Source: Acidobacteriota bacterium (lineage in GTDB: Bacteria; Acidobacteriota; Thermoanaerobaculia; Multivoradales; SZUA-115). Taken from it: a stretch of 8,608 nt of DNA. Positions 1 through 5,870 of the stretch are shown in pieces. Made by a program: the position numbers and the translations under genes. The first letter of the stretch is position 1. Each line of letters opens with the position of its first letter. Location: assembly GCA_003231035.1 (NCBI GenBank), contig QIHU01000083.1, positions 1 to 8,608 of the forward strand, written 5' to 3'. The notes below the pieces were generated by a model. It saw only the letters and a list, made by a program, of their open reading frames with translations. It made no database searches and had not been told where the DNA came from.

Positions 1-744
1 GCCACCGCTCTTCCCCACTTGGTAGAAGCCAGCGATCTGCGCGGCGACCTCCACATGCACTCCACCTGGTCGGACGGTCGCAACTCGATTGAAGAGATGG
101 TCGAGGCTTGCAAGAGCCGAGGCTACGGCTACATGGCGATCACCGACCACAGCAAGGCGCTAGCGATGACCAACGGCTTGGACGCCGGCCGCTTGGCGCA
201 ACAGTGGGAGGAGATCGCCGAGGTGCAAGCGCGTCATCCCGATCTCCGCATCCTGCGCGGCCAAGAAATCGACATTTTGCAAGACGGGAGCCTCGATCAA
301 GAGGAGGAGATGCTCGAAGGGCTCGATCTCGTCTTGATCTCCGTTCATTCGCACTTCGAGCTACCGCCAGCCGAGCAAACCCGTCGTATTCTGCGCGCCG
401 TCTCTCACCCCCAGGTCAACCTCCTTTGCCACCCCACCGGCCGGCTGATCAACCGCCGCAAGCCGATGCAGTTCGACCTGGACGAAGTCCTCCACGCCTG
501 CGTCGAGCACGGCGTCGCCGTCGAGGTCAACGCGCATCCCATGCGGCTCGACCTCAAAGACACCCACCTGATCCGCGCCCGCGAGCTCGGTATCCCCATC
601 GCCATCAACACCGATGCCCATCGCACCACCGGCCTCGACCTGCGCGGCTACGGCATCGACCAGGCACAGCGCGCCTGGCTAGAGCCCGAGCACGTTCTGA
701 ACTGCCGGGGGGTGGATGCGTTCTTGGCGTGGCTGAAGGGGTGA
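1..744 (+). CDS. polX: PolX-type DNA polymerase/3'-5' exonuclease, C-terminal PHP domain (5' truncated by window edge)
   Basis: The reading frame is open from base 1 to a TGA at 742-744, giving 247 visible residues. A TTG at 19 is not needed as a start, because the frame continues upstream and residues 5-17 (PHLVEASDLRGDL) look like the linker that enters the PHP domain of bacterial PolX. PHP metal-site motifs appear in order: HMHS (H18, H20), SDG (D25), TDHS (D49, H50), GQEID (E89), SVHSH (H116), CHP (H144) and TDAH (D205, H207). This full ligand set implies an active trinuclear-metal phosphoesterase. In PolX the PHP domain supplies 3'-5' exonuclease and related nuclease activity beside a Pol beta-like polymerase used in base-excision repair. 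The polymerase half (roughly 320 residues) would lie left of the window. A stand-alone PHP phosphatase is the alternative, made less likely by the linker. It ends 58 bases before the toxin-antitoxin remnant, with no clear terminator between them. Confidence 0.88.
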   Translation, partial: ATALPHLVEASDLRGDLHMHSTWSDGRNSIEEMVEACKSRGYGYMAITDHSKALAMTNGLDAGRLAQQWEEIAEVQARHPDLRILRGQEIDILQDGSLDQEEEMLEGLDLVLISVHSHFELPPAEQTRRILRAVSHPQVNLLCHPTGRLINRRKPMQFDLDEVLHACVEHGVAVEVNAHPMRLDLKDTHLIRARELGIPIAINTDAHRTTGLDLRGYGIDQAQRAWLEPEHVLNCRGVDAFLAWLKG

Positions 745-775
745 GACGGTCGGCCATGGTAGAGTGTGGACTCTA

Positions 776-789
776 GTAGCTATAACTAC
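776..789. promoter_or_regulatory. Near-palindrome with -10-like TATAAC, probable operator of the toxin-antitoxin pair
   Basis: The 14 bases GTAGCTATAACTAC form an inverted repeat in which six of seven symmetric pairs match; the exception is C780 against A785. It lies 13 bases before the antitoxin ATG and contains TATAAC (781-786), which could serve as a -10 box. I could not find a good -35 hexamer at normal spacing. Ribbon-helix-helix antitoxins usually bind short palindromes over their own promoter, so an autoregulatory operator is the natural reading. That function is inferred from position and symmetry only. Confidence 0.45.
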
Positions 790-802
790 CCACATAAGAG
801 CC

Positions 803-1011
803 ATGAAAACTGTACAAATGACACTCGATGAGCCACTACTCCACAGAGTTGATAAGGCAGCCAGCAAGCTCCAGACTAGCCGCTCGGCTTTCGCACGGAA
901 CACCTCGAAACGATGGAGAAAGAGCTTGAGCATCGGCGAGGCTACGAACGAAATCCGGTGACCCCCGGAGAGTTCGACGAGTGGGCGGATGAACAAGTCT
1001 GGCCCGACTGA
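803..1011 (+). pseudogene. Ribbon-helix-helix antitoxin (MazE/CopG-like), frameshifted remnant
   Basis: From ATG 803 the frame reads MKTVQMTLDEPLLHRVDKAA and on through SRSAFAR. This is the beta-strand plus two-helix DNA-binding fold of RHH antitoxins found beside MazF-type toxins. After codon 896-898 the frame goes wrong and runs into a TGA ending at 961. The expected C-terminal half continues instead in another frame from about 898, as EHLETMEKELEH, RRGYERNPVTPGEFDEWADE and QVWPD, to TGA 1009-1011. That half is the toxin-binding tail typical of this family, including the GEFDEW and DEQVWPD elements. Compared with family members as I remember them, about seven residues of helix are missing at the join as well as the frame change, suggesting a deletion of roughly 22 bases and not one miscalled base. 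The DNA is locally AT-rich compared with its neighbours. The stop overlaps the toxin ATG by one base, as in an intact coupled pair. The product is probably non-functional. Confidence 0.78.
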
Positions 1012-1317
1012 TGCAGCGAGGCGAGATTCGCTGGTACCACTTTCAACGACCGGACAAGAAGCGCCCGGTCTTGGTCCTGACTCGCGATTCGGCGCTCGAC
1101 TTCCTTGGCGAAGTCAGCGTCGCGCCGATCACCACTCATTCCCACCGAAGTCTTCCTCGCTGAAGCCGAGGAAATGCCGAGAGACTGTGCCATCAACCTG
1201 GATCATGTTCAGACCGTGGCCCGCGGACGATTGGGTCCAGTGATCGCCCATCTCCACCCACGACATTGGCCCCGAGTTCAGTCCGCCCTTCTCTTCGCTC
1301 TCGGCTTCCCCGACTGA
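1011..1317 (+). pseudogene. MazF/PemK-family endoribonuclease toxin, frameshifted remnant
   Basis: The ATG at 1011 overlaps the antitoxin stop by one base (TGATG). The first frame gives MQRGEIRWYHF, RPDKKRPVLVLTRDSALDFL and GEVSVAPITT, which match the N-terminal strands of MazF-type mRNA interferases, including the RGEIRW and RPVLVLTR motifs. The frame then fails and stops at TGA 1161-1163. The rest of the protein is clear in another frame from about 1138: IPTEVFLAEAEEMPRDCAIN, then LDHVQTVARGRLG, ending ALLFALGFPD with TGA 1315-1317. About four residues usually present between the ITT and IPTEV blocks (commonly TIRG or similar) are missing, consistent with a deletion of about 11 bases. Intact relatives cut mRNA to arrest growth and are neutralised by the preceding antitoxin. 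Here neither protein can be made whole by ordinary translation. Loss of the toxin would remove the need to keep the antitoxin, so decay of both genes is coherent. Confidence 0.8.
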
Positions 1318-1336
1318 CCACCATCCAACCCCCCGT

Positions 1337-1340
1337 GGAG
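1337..1340 (+). promoter_or_regulatory. Ribosome-binding site that sets the lipoprotein start
   Basis: GGAG (in GTGGAG) sits six bases before ATG 1347. It favours this start over an in-frame ATG at 1266, which would lie inside the toxin remnant and spoil the signal peptide. Confidence 0.55.
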
Positions 1341-1346
1341 CCAACG

Positions 1347-1601
1347 ATGAAGCGAACTCACCGACGGTGGACGGCGATGGCGGCACCCGCGCTGCTCCTG
1401 ATTCTCAGCGGCTGCGCCCAGCCTCCGGCGCCCAAACCCCAGGAGAAGGAACTGGTCACCGAAGAGGTCTTGGAGAACGAGGTAGACCTCAGCGGCGACG
1501 TGGTCGAGGTCGCGCCGACGGAGGTCGATTTGGAAGGGCTGGGGTTGATCTTGCCGGCGGTTGAAGGCGAAAGCGAGCCGGAGGAAGACGACGGCCGCTA
1601 A
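1347..1601 (+). CDS. Small acidic predicted lipoprotein, function unknown
   Basis: The product is 84 residues. The N-terminus is a textbook lipoprotein signal: basic MKRTHRRW, a hydrophobic stretch AAPALLLIL, then the lipobox LSGC with the acylated cysteine at residue 23. The mature part starts AQPPAPKP, a proline-rich linker, and is then strongly acidic with a loosely repeated EVDL element (NEVDLSGD and TEVDLEGLG) and an acidic tail ending EEDDGR. I recognise no enzyme or binding domain. It would be anchored to a membrane, and the length and composition suggest a flexible tethered peptide. It follows the toxin remnant by 29 bases and converges with the esterase gene; its TAA (1599-1601) overlaps that gene's stop codon. 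It is not an obvious member of the trp transcript. The lipobox, ribosome-binding site and stable reading frame make a real gene likely, but without homologues a chance frame cannot be fully excluded. Confidence 0.62.
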   Translation: MKRTHRRWTAMAAPALLLILSGCAQPPAPKPQEKELVTEEVLENEVDLSGDVVEVAPTEVDLEGLGLILPAVEGESEPEEDDGR

Positions 1602-2296
1602 GCCGTTCGGATCCGCTCCAAGTACTCACCCGCCCGTGCGCGGAAGGGCTCGGTCCATTCGTGGCCGCCGTCGAAGGTCATCGTTTCGACAGCGACCTGG
1701 TGGTTCTTGAGCAGCTCGACATCGGCCTGGAGTTTGCCGTCGTGGTACCACTCGTCACCGGTACCCCGACCGAGGAGAACCGAGGGCAAACTGGCGAGGA
1801 CTTCGCCTTCAGCTAACTCCGGCGGTACGTCACCGGCCAGGGCGATGAGACCGGCCGGCGTGGTAGCGGTCGCGGTACCAGTCAGAGTGGCGGCGCGGTA
1901 GGTCATCGCCACACCTTGCGAGAAGCCGGAGAAGACCAACGGTCGATCGACGCAGCCCGGCACCTTGCGCCGCACCTCGGCGATCACCGCCGCGACGTAG
2001 CGCAGGTTGTCGGCGATCGCCAGTTCGCGATTGTGGCGGGTCATCCAGCCGGCGACCACTTCACCGGTACGGCCACGGTAGAAGTCGCGCAGTCCTTGCG
2101 GCGTACAGACCGTCCACCCCTCAATTCCGGGGATTTTCAGCAGCTCGTTGAAATGATCTTGCGCCGTCTCTCCGTAGCCGTGGAAGCCGACCAGTAAAGG
2201 CGCCGGCTCATCGCCAGCGGCCGGCGAGAGGAGGTAATGGCCATGGATAGTCGTCTCGATCTGACAGGCCATGGCCTCCGCGGTTTTCGGGCTCAT
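1598..2296 (-). CDS. Alpha/beta-hydrolase, phospholipase/carboxylesterase family
   Basis: The product is 232 residues, a usual length for the small esterase family (Abhydrolase_2-like: carboxylesterases, lysophospholipases, acyl-protein thioesterases). The fold signature is visible: an oxyanion-loop HG in VGFHGYGE (residues 37-43), the nucleophile elbow GFSQG with Ser126, the acid Asp181 in RGTGDEWYHDGK and the base His212 in DGGHEW. There is no signal peptide or membrane segment, so it should be cytoplasmic. The substrate cannot be read from the sequence. The ATG is part of an ATGA overlap with the stop of the upstream amidohydrolase gene, and GAGGTG lies five bases before it, so this start is well supported. 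It is the last gene of the trp-led run, and its TAG (1598-1600) overlaps the stop of the convergent lipoprotein gene. The coupling suggests that it acts with, or is at least dosed with, the amidohydrolase, for example on an ester or amide of a shared metabolite, but this is inference. Confidence 0.87.
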   Translation of the reverse strand: MSPKTAEAMACQIETTIHGHYLLSPAAGDEPAPLLVGFHGYGETAQDHFNELLKIPGIEGWTVCTPQGLRDFYRGRTGEVVAGWMTRHNRELAIADNLRYVAAVIAEVRRKVPGCVDRPLVFSGFSQGVAMTYRAATLTGTATATTPAGLIALAGDVPPELAEGEVLASLPSVLLGRGTGDEWYHDGKLQADVELLKNHQVAVETMTFDGGHEWTEPFRARAGEYLERIRTA

Positions 2297-3159
2297 GTTT
2301 GCACCTCTTTAGTCGTTGGTCGGTCGACGGTCAACCAATCCGCGTACAGCTCGGGCCGACGGTCCCGGTAGAAGAGGCGCCGGGCCGTGGAGTCGGTGGC
2401 GGCGTCGAGGTCGACGTCGGCAATCACCACCTCCTCCACTAGCGAACCACCGCGCGCCAGAATGCGCCCTTCCGGGTCGCTGACGAAGGACTCCCCGGCG
2501 AAGGTCAGACTCTCCTCTTCGCCCACCCGATTGCTCAGAGCGACGAAGTAGCCATTCTGGAAAGCGGCGGTGCGCACCTCGGCCTCGTACATTCCTTCGG
2601 GCCACTCCCCGATCACCCCCGCCTGCGGGATGCAGACCATCTCAGCCCCGGCCAGCCCCAGAGCTCGCATGTACTCCGGGTAGTGCCGGTCGTAGCAGAT
2701 CGCTACCCCCACCTTGCCGACCTGGGTGTCGTAGACCGGTGCGCCACGGTCGCCCGGAGCGTAGTAGCACTGCTCGTGAAAGCCCTCGTACTCGGTGATG
2801 TGGATCATCCGGGTCACCCCGAGCAGGCTGCCATCGGCGTCGAAGACCGGCGAGCTGTCGTAGAAGCGGCCGTCGTGCCCCCGTTCATAGAGGTTGAAGA
2901 CGGTGACCAAACCCAGCCGCTTCGCCTGCGCGGCGATGCGCTCGCTGAGTGGTCCGGGGATCGGCTCGGCCAAGCGCTCGGCCGTTGCGTCGTCGGGCCG
3001 GTGGGGGAAAAATCGGTCGAGAACCACCTCTGGAAAGACGACCAGCTGGGCGCCGGCCGAACCGGCCTCCTCCATCGCCCCAAGCGCCCGCTCCAGGTTG
3101 GTCGCACGATCGGGAGTCGAAAAAATCTGAGCGAGGGCGATGCGAACGGTACGAGCCAT
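2293..3159 (-). CDS. Nitrilase-superfamily carbon-nitrogen hydrolase (N-carbamoylputrescine amidase/beta-ureidopropionase-like), with Met at the catalytic Lys position
   Basis: The product is 288 residues, normal for a single-domain nitrilase-superfamily amidase. The start MARTVRIALAQI is the typical first strand. The catalytic Glu44 is in VVFPEVV and the nucleophile Cys155 is in GVAICYDRHYPE; the accessory Glu129 (GFHEQCYYAPGD) is also present. The expected catalytic lysine lies in a motif such as YRKxHIP; here the aligned segment is TRMIHIT, placing Met118 at that site with no other lysine nearby. Relatives cleave N-carbamoyl amines or amides, releasing ammonia. The sequence resembles the N-carbamoylputrescine amidase branch overall, but the lysine change makes any specific substrate unsafe, and a non-catalytic or altered-chemistry role is possible. 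It starts eight bases after the trpA stop, with GGGAGG at the end of trpA as a likely ribosome-binding site, and overlaps the esterase start by four bases. It is soluble and cytoplasmic, and appears to be co-transcribed with trp. Confidence 0.86.
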   Translation of the reverse strand: MARTVRIALAQIFSTPDRATNLERALGAMEEAGSAGAQLVVFPEVVLDRFFPHRPDDATAERLAEPIPGPLSERIAAQAKRLGLVTVFNLYERGHDGRFYDSSPVFDADGSLLGVTRMIHITEYEGFHEQCYYAPGDRGAPVYDTQVGKVGVAICYDRHYPEYMRALGLAGAEMVCIPQAGVIGEWPEGMYEAEVRTAAFQNGYFVALSNRVGEEESLTFAGESFVSDPEGRILARGGSLVEEVVIADVDLDAATDSTARRLFYRDRRPELYADWLTVDRPTTKEVQT

Positions 3160-3167
3160 GGTCCGCT

Positions 3168-3968
3168 CTACCTCCCGAGCGGCGCGGCAAGCTCGCGCGC
3201 CTGGATTTCGATCCGCTCGGCCAGCCGCGGGTCGTCCAAATTCTCTTCGATGGTGCGCACCAAGGCGCTACCGACCACCACACCGTCGGCGACCTTGGCC
3301 ACCGCCGCGGCTTGCTCCGGGGTGGAGATTCCGAAGCCGACGGCGACCGGTAGGTCGAGCTTGCGCCGCAACCGCTTGACCCGCTTGCTCAACTCAGGAT
3401 CGAGGAGCGACTGTTCGCCGGTCACCCCGCGCCGCGACACGTAGTACAGGAAGCCGCTCGAAGCCGCGGAGGCTTTCTTGATGCGCTCTTTGGTGCTCGT
3501 GGGAGCGAGCAGGAAGATGGCATCGAGACCCCGCGCTTGGAGAGCTGGGATCCACTCGCGCTCGCCCTCTTCCGGCGGCAGATCGACACACAAGACACCA
3601 TCGATACCCGACGCGGCGGCCTGCTCGGCGAATCTCTCCAAGCCGCGAGCGAGGATCGGGTTGAAGTAGGTGAACAGAACGATCGGCACACCGAGCGCAT
3701 CCCGTTTCGTGGCGACCAGCTCCAGCAGCTTGGACATCGTCATGCCGGCGTCGAGCGCCCGTTGCGCCGCCGCTTGGATGACCGGTCCGTCGGCCACCGG
3801 ATCGCTGAACGGCATACCCAGCTCGATGAGGTCGGCGCCGCCCGCGACCAGGGCGTCGAGGAGCTTGCCGGTGGTTTCGAGGTCGGGGTGGCCCGCCACC
3901 AGAAAGGGGATGAAGGCGGTGCGCTTCTCGGCCTTGCAGCGGGCGAAGACTTCGCCAATGGCGCTCAT
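3168..3968 (-). CDS. trpA: Tryptophan synthase alpha chain
   Basis: The product is 266 residues, standard for TrpA. It cleaves indole-3-glycerol phosphate to glyceraldehyde 3-phosphate and indole, which passes through a tunnel to TrpB in the alpha2-beta2 complex. Catalytic Glu49 (LIELGMPFSDP) and Asp60 (VADGP) fall at the same numbers as in the E. coli enzyme. Other family marks are FIPFLVAGHPD near the N-terminus, VLFTYFNPI, SRRGVTGE and the phosphate-binding VAVGFGIS followed by GVVVGSALV. GMPFSDP in place of the common GVPFSDP is a minor change. I chose ATG 3968 because it forms an ATGA overlap with the trpB stop and has AGGAGG seven bases upstream. The open frame extends to 4160, but the extra residues lie inside trpB and do not resemble TrpA. 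Confidence 0.98.
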   Translation of the reverse strand: MSAIGEVFARCKAEKRTAFIPFLVAGHPDLETTGKLLDALVAGGADLIELGMPFSDPVADGPVIQAAAQRALDAGMTMSKLLELVATKRDALGVPIVLFTYFNPILARGLERFAEQAAASGIDGVLCVDLPPEEGEREWIPALQARGLDAIFLLAPTSTKERIKKASAASSGFLYYVSRRGVTGEQSLLDPELSKRVKRLRRKLDLPVAVGFGISTPEQAAAVAKVADGVVVGSALVRTIEENLDDPRLAERIEIQARELAAPLGR

Positions 3969-5197
3969 TGGACCCCCTCCTGGCTGCCCACTCGTGGATG
4001 AGCAGCGTCCCAACCTTGCACCGACTCCACATCTTTGTCGCCGCGCCCCGAGAGATTGACCAGGACGACATGTTTGGGCGATAACCGCGCCGCCCGCTTG
4101 AAAGCCTCGGCCAACGCGTGCGAACTCTCCAGCGCGGGCAGAATGCCCTCCGTCTCGCACAGCCGGTGGAAGGCTTCGACCGCCTCGCGATCGCTCACCC
4201 GGGTGTACTCCACCCGGCCGCGTTCGGCGAGCAGCGCGTGCTCGGGACCGACCGCCGGATAGTCGAGACCGGCGGAGATCGAGTGGGTCGGGGCGACTTG
4301 GCCGCCGCCGTCTTGCAAGAGCATCGTCTTGGTGCCGTGCAACACGCCGAGGGAGCCACCCGCGAAGCGAGCGGCGTGGTCGCCCAACGCTTCGCCCCGG
4401 CCTCCCGCCTCGACCCCGATCAAGCGAACACTGGCGTCGTCTAGAAAAGCCGAAAAGAGGCCGATGGAGTTACTCCCGCCACCGACGCAGGCCACCGCCA
4501 GATCCGGACCGGAGCGCTTGGCCTGCTTTTTGAGCTGCCGCTTGGCCTCGACGCCGATCACGCGATGAAAGTCGCGCACCATGCGCGGGAAGGGGTCGGG
4601 GCCGAGGACCGAACCGAGGATGTAGTGAGTGGAGTCGACTTTCGTCACCCAATCGCGCAGCGCTTCGTTGATCGCGTCCTTGAGGGTTCGACTGCCGGTG
4701 GCGACCGGCTCGACTTGGGCCCCCAGCAGCTGCATGCGGTAGACGTTGGGGCGCTGGCGCCGCATGTCCTCTTCGCCCATGTAGACCACGCAGTCGAGGC
4801 CGAGCAGCGCCGCGGCGGTGGCGGTGGCCACGCCGTGCTGGCCGGCCCCGGTCTCGGCGATCACCCGCCCCTTGCCCATCTCCACCGCGAGCAGCGCTTG
4901 GCCCAGGGCGTTGTTGAGCTTGTGGGCGCCGGTGTGCAGCAGATCTTCTCGCTTGAGGTAGATCCGAGCGCCGCCTAGCTGATCGCTGAGTCGCTCGGCA
5001 AGGTAGAGCGGCGTCGGCCGGCCGGCGAAGTCGCGCAGCAGCATCGCCAGCCGCTTCTTGAAGGCGCGGCGGCGGGAGTGCTTGTCGTAGGCACGCGCCA
5101 GGGCCTCCACCGGGGCCATCAGGGTTTCTGGAATGTAGCGTCCGCCGTAGCTGCCGAAGTAGCCGGCGGCGTCGGGCAAGGTCTCGGTCTTAGCCAT
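3965..5197 (-). CDS. trpB: Tryptophan synthase beta chain
   Basis: The product is 410 residues, the length of the common TrpB1 type that works with TrpA. It condenses indole with L-serine using pyridoxal phosphate. The N-terminus GYFGSYGGRYIPETL is diagnostic. The PLP Schiff-base lysine is Lys93 in HTGAHKLNN; the catalytic Glu115 is in AETGAGQHG; GGGSNSIG (239-246) holds the PLP phosphate; Glu357 in PALESSHAL and Ser383 in NLSGRGDKD complete the cofactor site. I chose ATG 5197 because it starts one base after the trpF TAG and has GAGGAGG nine bases upstream. The frame is open to 5320, but that stretch lies inside trpF and reads as low-complexity Arg/Ser sequence. It overlaps trpA by four bases, which fits equal production of the two subunits. 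Confidence 0.98.
   Translation of the reverse strand: MAKTETLPDAAGYFGSYGGRYIPETLMAPVEALARAYDKHSRRRAFKKRLAMLLRDFAGRPTPLYLAERLSDQLGGARIYLKREDLLHTGAHKLNNALGQALLAVEMGKGRVIAETGAGQHGVATATAAALLGLDCVVYMGEEDMRRQRPNVYRMQLLGAQVEPVATGSRTLKDAINEALRDWVTKVDSTHYILGSVLGPDPFPRMVRDFHRVIGVEAKRQLKKQAKRSGPDLAVACVGGGSNSIGLFSAFLDDASVRLIGVEAGGRGEALGDHAARFAGGSLGVLHGTKTMLLQDGGGQVAPTHSISAGLDYPAVGPEHALLAERGRVEYTRVSDREAVEAFHRLCETEGILPALESSHALAEAFKRAARLSPKHVVLVNLSGRGDKDVESVQGWDAAHPRVGSQEGVQ
3976..3981 (-). promoter_or_regulatory. Ribosome-binding site for trpA
   Basis: A perfect AGGAGG on the minus strand lies seven bases before the trpA ATG, within the last codons of trpB. It decides the trpA start at 3968 over the longer open frame. 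Confidence 0.8.
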
Positions 5198-5198
5198 T

Positions 5199-5870
5199 CT
5201 AACCAACCTCCTCAAAAAGCCGGTCGAGGAGCGAGAAGTCTTTGACTCCAGGGGAGGACTCGACGCCGGAGCAGACGTCGATTCCCCACGCCCCGCTGTC
5301 GCTCGCCGCCTGGGCGGCATTGCCCGGGTGGATCCCTCCGGCGACGAGGAGGGGACGCGCGGTTCCTTCTCGGTCGAGGAGCGATCGGTCGCTCATAACC
5401 TGCCGCAGGGCGCCGTAGGACCAGGCCACGCCACTGCCTCCGTAGAGAGTCGGGTGGCGCACGTCGAAGAGAAAACCCCAGGCTTCGGGGTATTCGCTCA
5501 GTGCGACCGCCGTCAGATCGCCATCCGTTCGAAAAACTTGCAGCGCCCTCGCACCATAGGCGGCAACCTCGCGTGGAGATTCGTCGCCGTGCAGCTGTAC
5601 TAGATCGAGGCCGACGGCGCGGTCGATCTCTTCCACTTCGGCCTGGGGCCGATCGACGAAGACGCCGACCACCGTCGCCGCACCGCGGACCGCGTCGGCG
5701 ATCTCGCGACCTCGCTCCAGCGTGAGGTTGCGTGGACTCGGAGGGTAGAAGTTGAGGCCGATCATCGCTGCCCCACACGCCACCGCATGCCGCGCCTCCT
5801 CAACCCGCGTCACCCCACAGACTTTCACCCTCGGGTTGGTGATCCCGAGGGTCGGCAAAGCCACATTCAT
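5199..5870 (-). CDS. trpF: Phosphoribosylanthranilate isomerase
   Basis: The product is 223 residues, slightly longer than most single-domain TrpF proteins. It converts N-(5'-phosphoribosyl)anthranilate to the carboxyphenylamino-deoxyribulose phosphate (CdRP) used by TrpC. The general base Cys18 is in VKVCGVTR, and the general acid Asp136 is expected in the LFDVRHP segment. GLDLVQLHGDE (88-97) is the family strand, and the phosphate site includes LVAGGIHPGN (175-184) and GIDVCSGVE (196-204). The usual GGTG appears as GGSG (144-147). It is a separate gene, not fused to trpC as in E. coli. The ATG forms an ATGA overlap with the trpC stop, which fixes the start although the ribosome-binding site there is weak, so translation is probably coupled. 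It is followed after one base by trpB. Confidence 0.97.
   Translation of the reverse strand: MNVALPTLGITNPRVKVCGVTRVEEARHAVACGAAMIGLNFYPPSPRNLTLERGREIADAVRGAATVVGVFVDRPQAEVEEIDRAVGLDLVQLHGDESPREVAAYGARALQVFRTDGDLTAVALSEYPEAWGFLFDVRHPTLYGGSGVAWSYGALRQVMSDRSLLDREGTARPLLVAGGIHPGNAAQAASDSGAWGIDVCSGVESSPGVKDFSLLDRLFEEVG
5207..5213 (-). promoter_or_regulatory. Ribosome-binding site for trpB
   Basis: GAGGAGG on the minus strand lies nine bases before the trpB ATG and encodes the Glu-Glu of the trpF C-terminus. It supports the start at 5197 and not the open-frame extension to 5320. Confidence 0.8.

Noticed and set aside
108..776. A 222-residue plus-strand frame overlapping the PHP gene
   Set aside because: It is very rich in Arg, Pro and Ser with no motif, typical of a +1/+2 shadow of a real high-GC gene.
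942..1196. Minus-strand open frame across the toxin-antitoxin remnant
   Set aside because: Plus-strand reading frames here match RHH and MazF families on both sides of each break; the minus frame matches nothing.
803..1317. Programmed ribosomal frameshifting in the toxin-antitoxin pair
   Set aside because: There is no slippery heptamer or downstream structure that I can see, and residues appear to be missing at both breaks, which frameshifting would not restore.
1591..1606. Intrinsic terminator between the lipoprotein and esterase genes
   Set aside because: The stem is only five base pairs and no T-run follows on either strand, so I do not call a terminator.
1608..1615. Perfect 8-base palindrome CGGATCCG
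   Set aside because: It is short, lies inside the esterase 3' end, and is expected by chance in high-GC sequence.
2683..3444. A 253-residue plus-strand open frame opposite the amidohydrolase and trpA genes
   Set aside because: It runs antisense to two genes with clear family motifs, shows no recognisable domain, and such long antisense frames are expected in G+C-rich DNA.
3537..4001. A 154-residue plus-strand open frame opposite trpA
   Set aside because: It is a mirror of trpA codons with no family features and no good ribosome-binding site.
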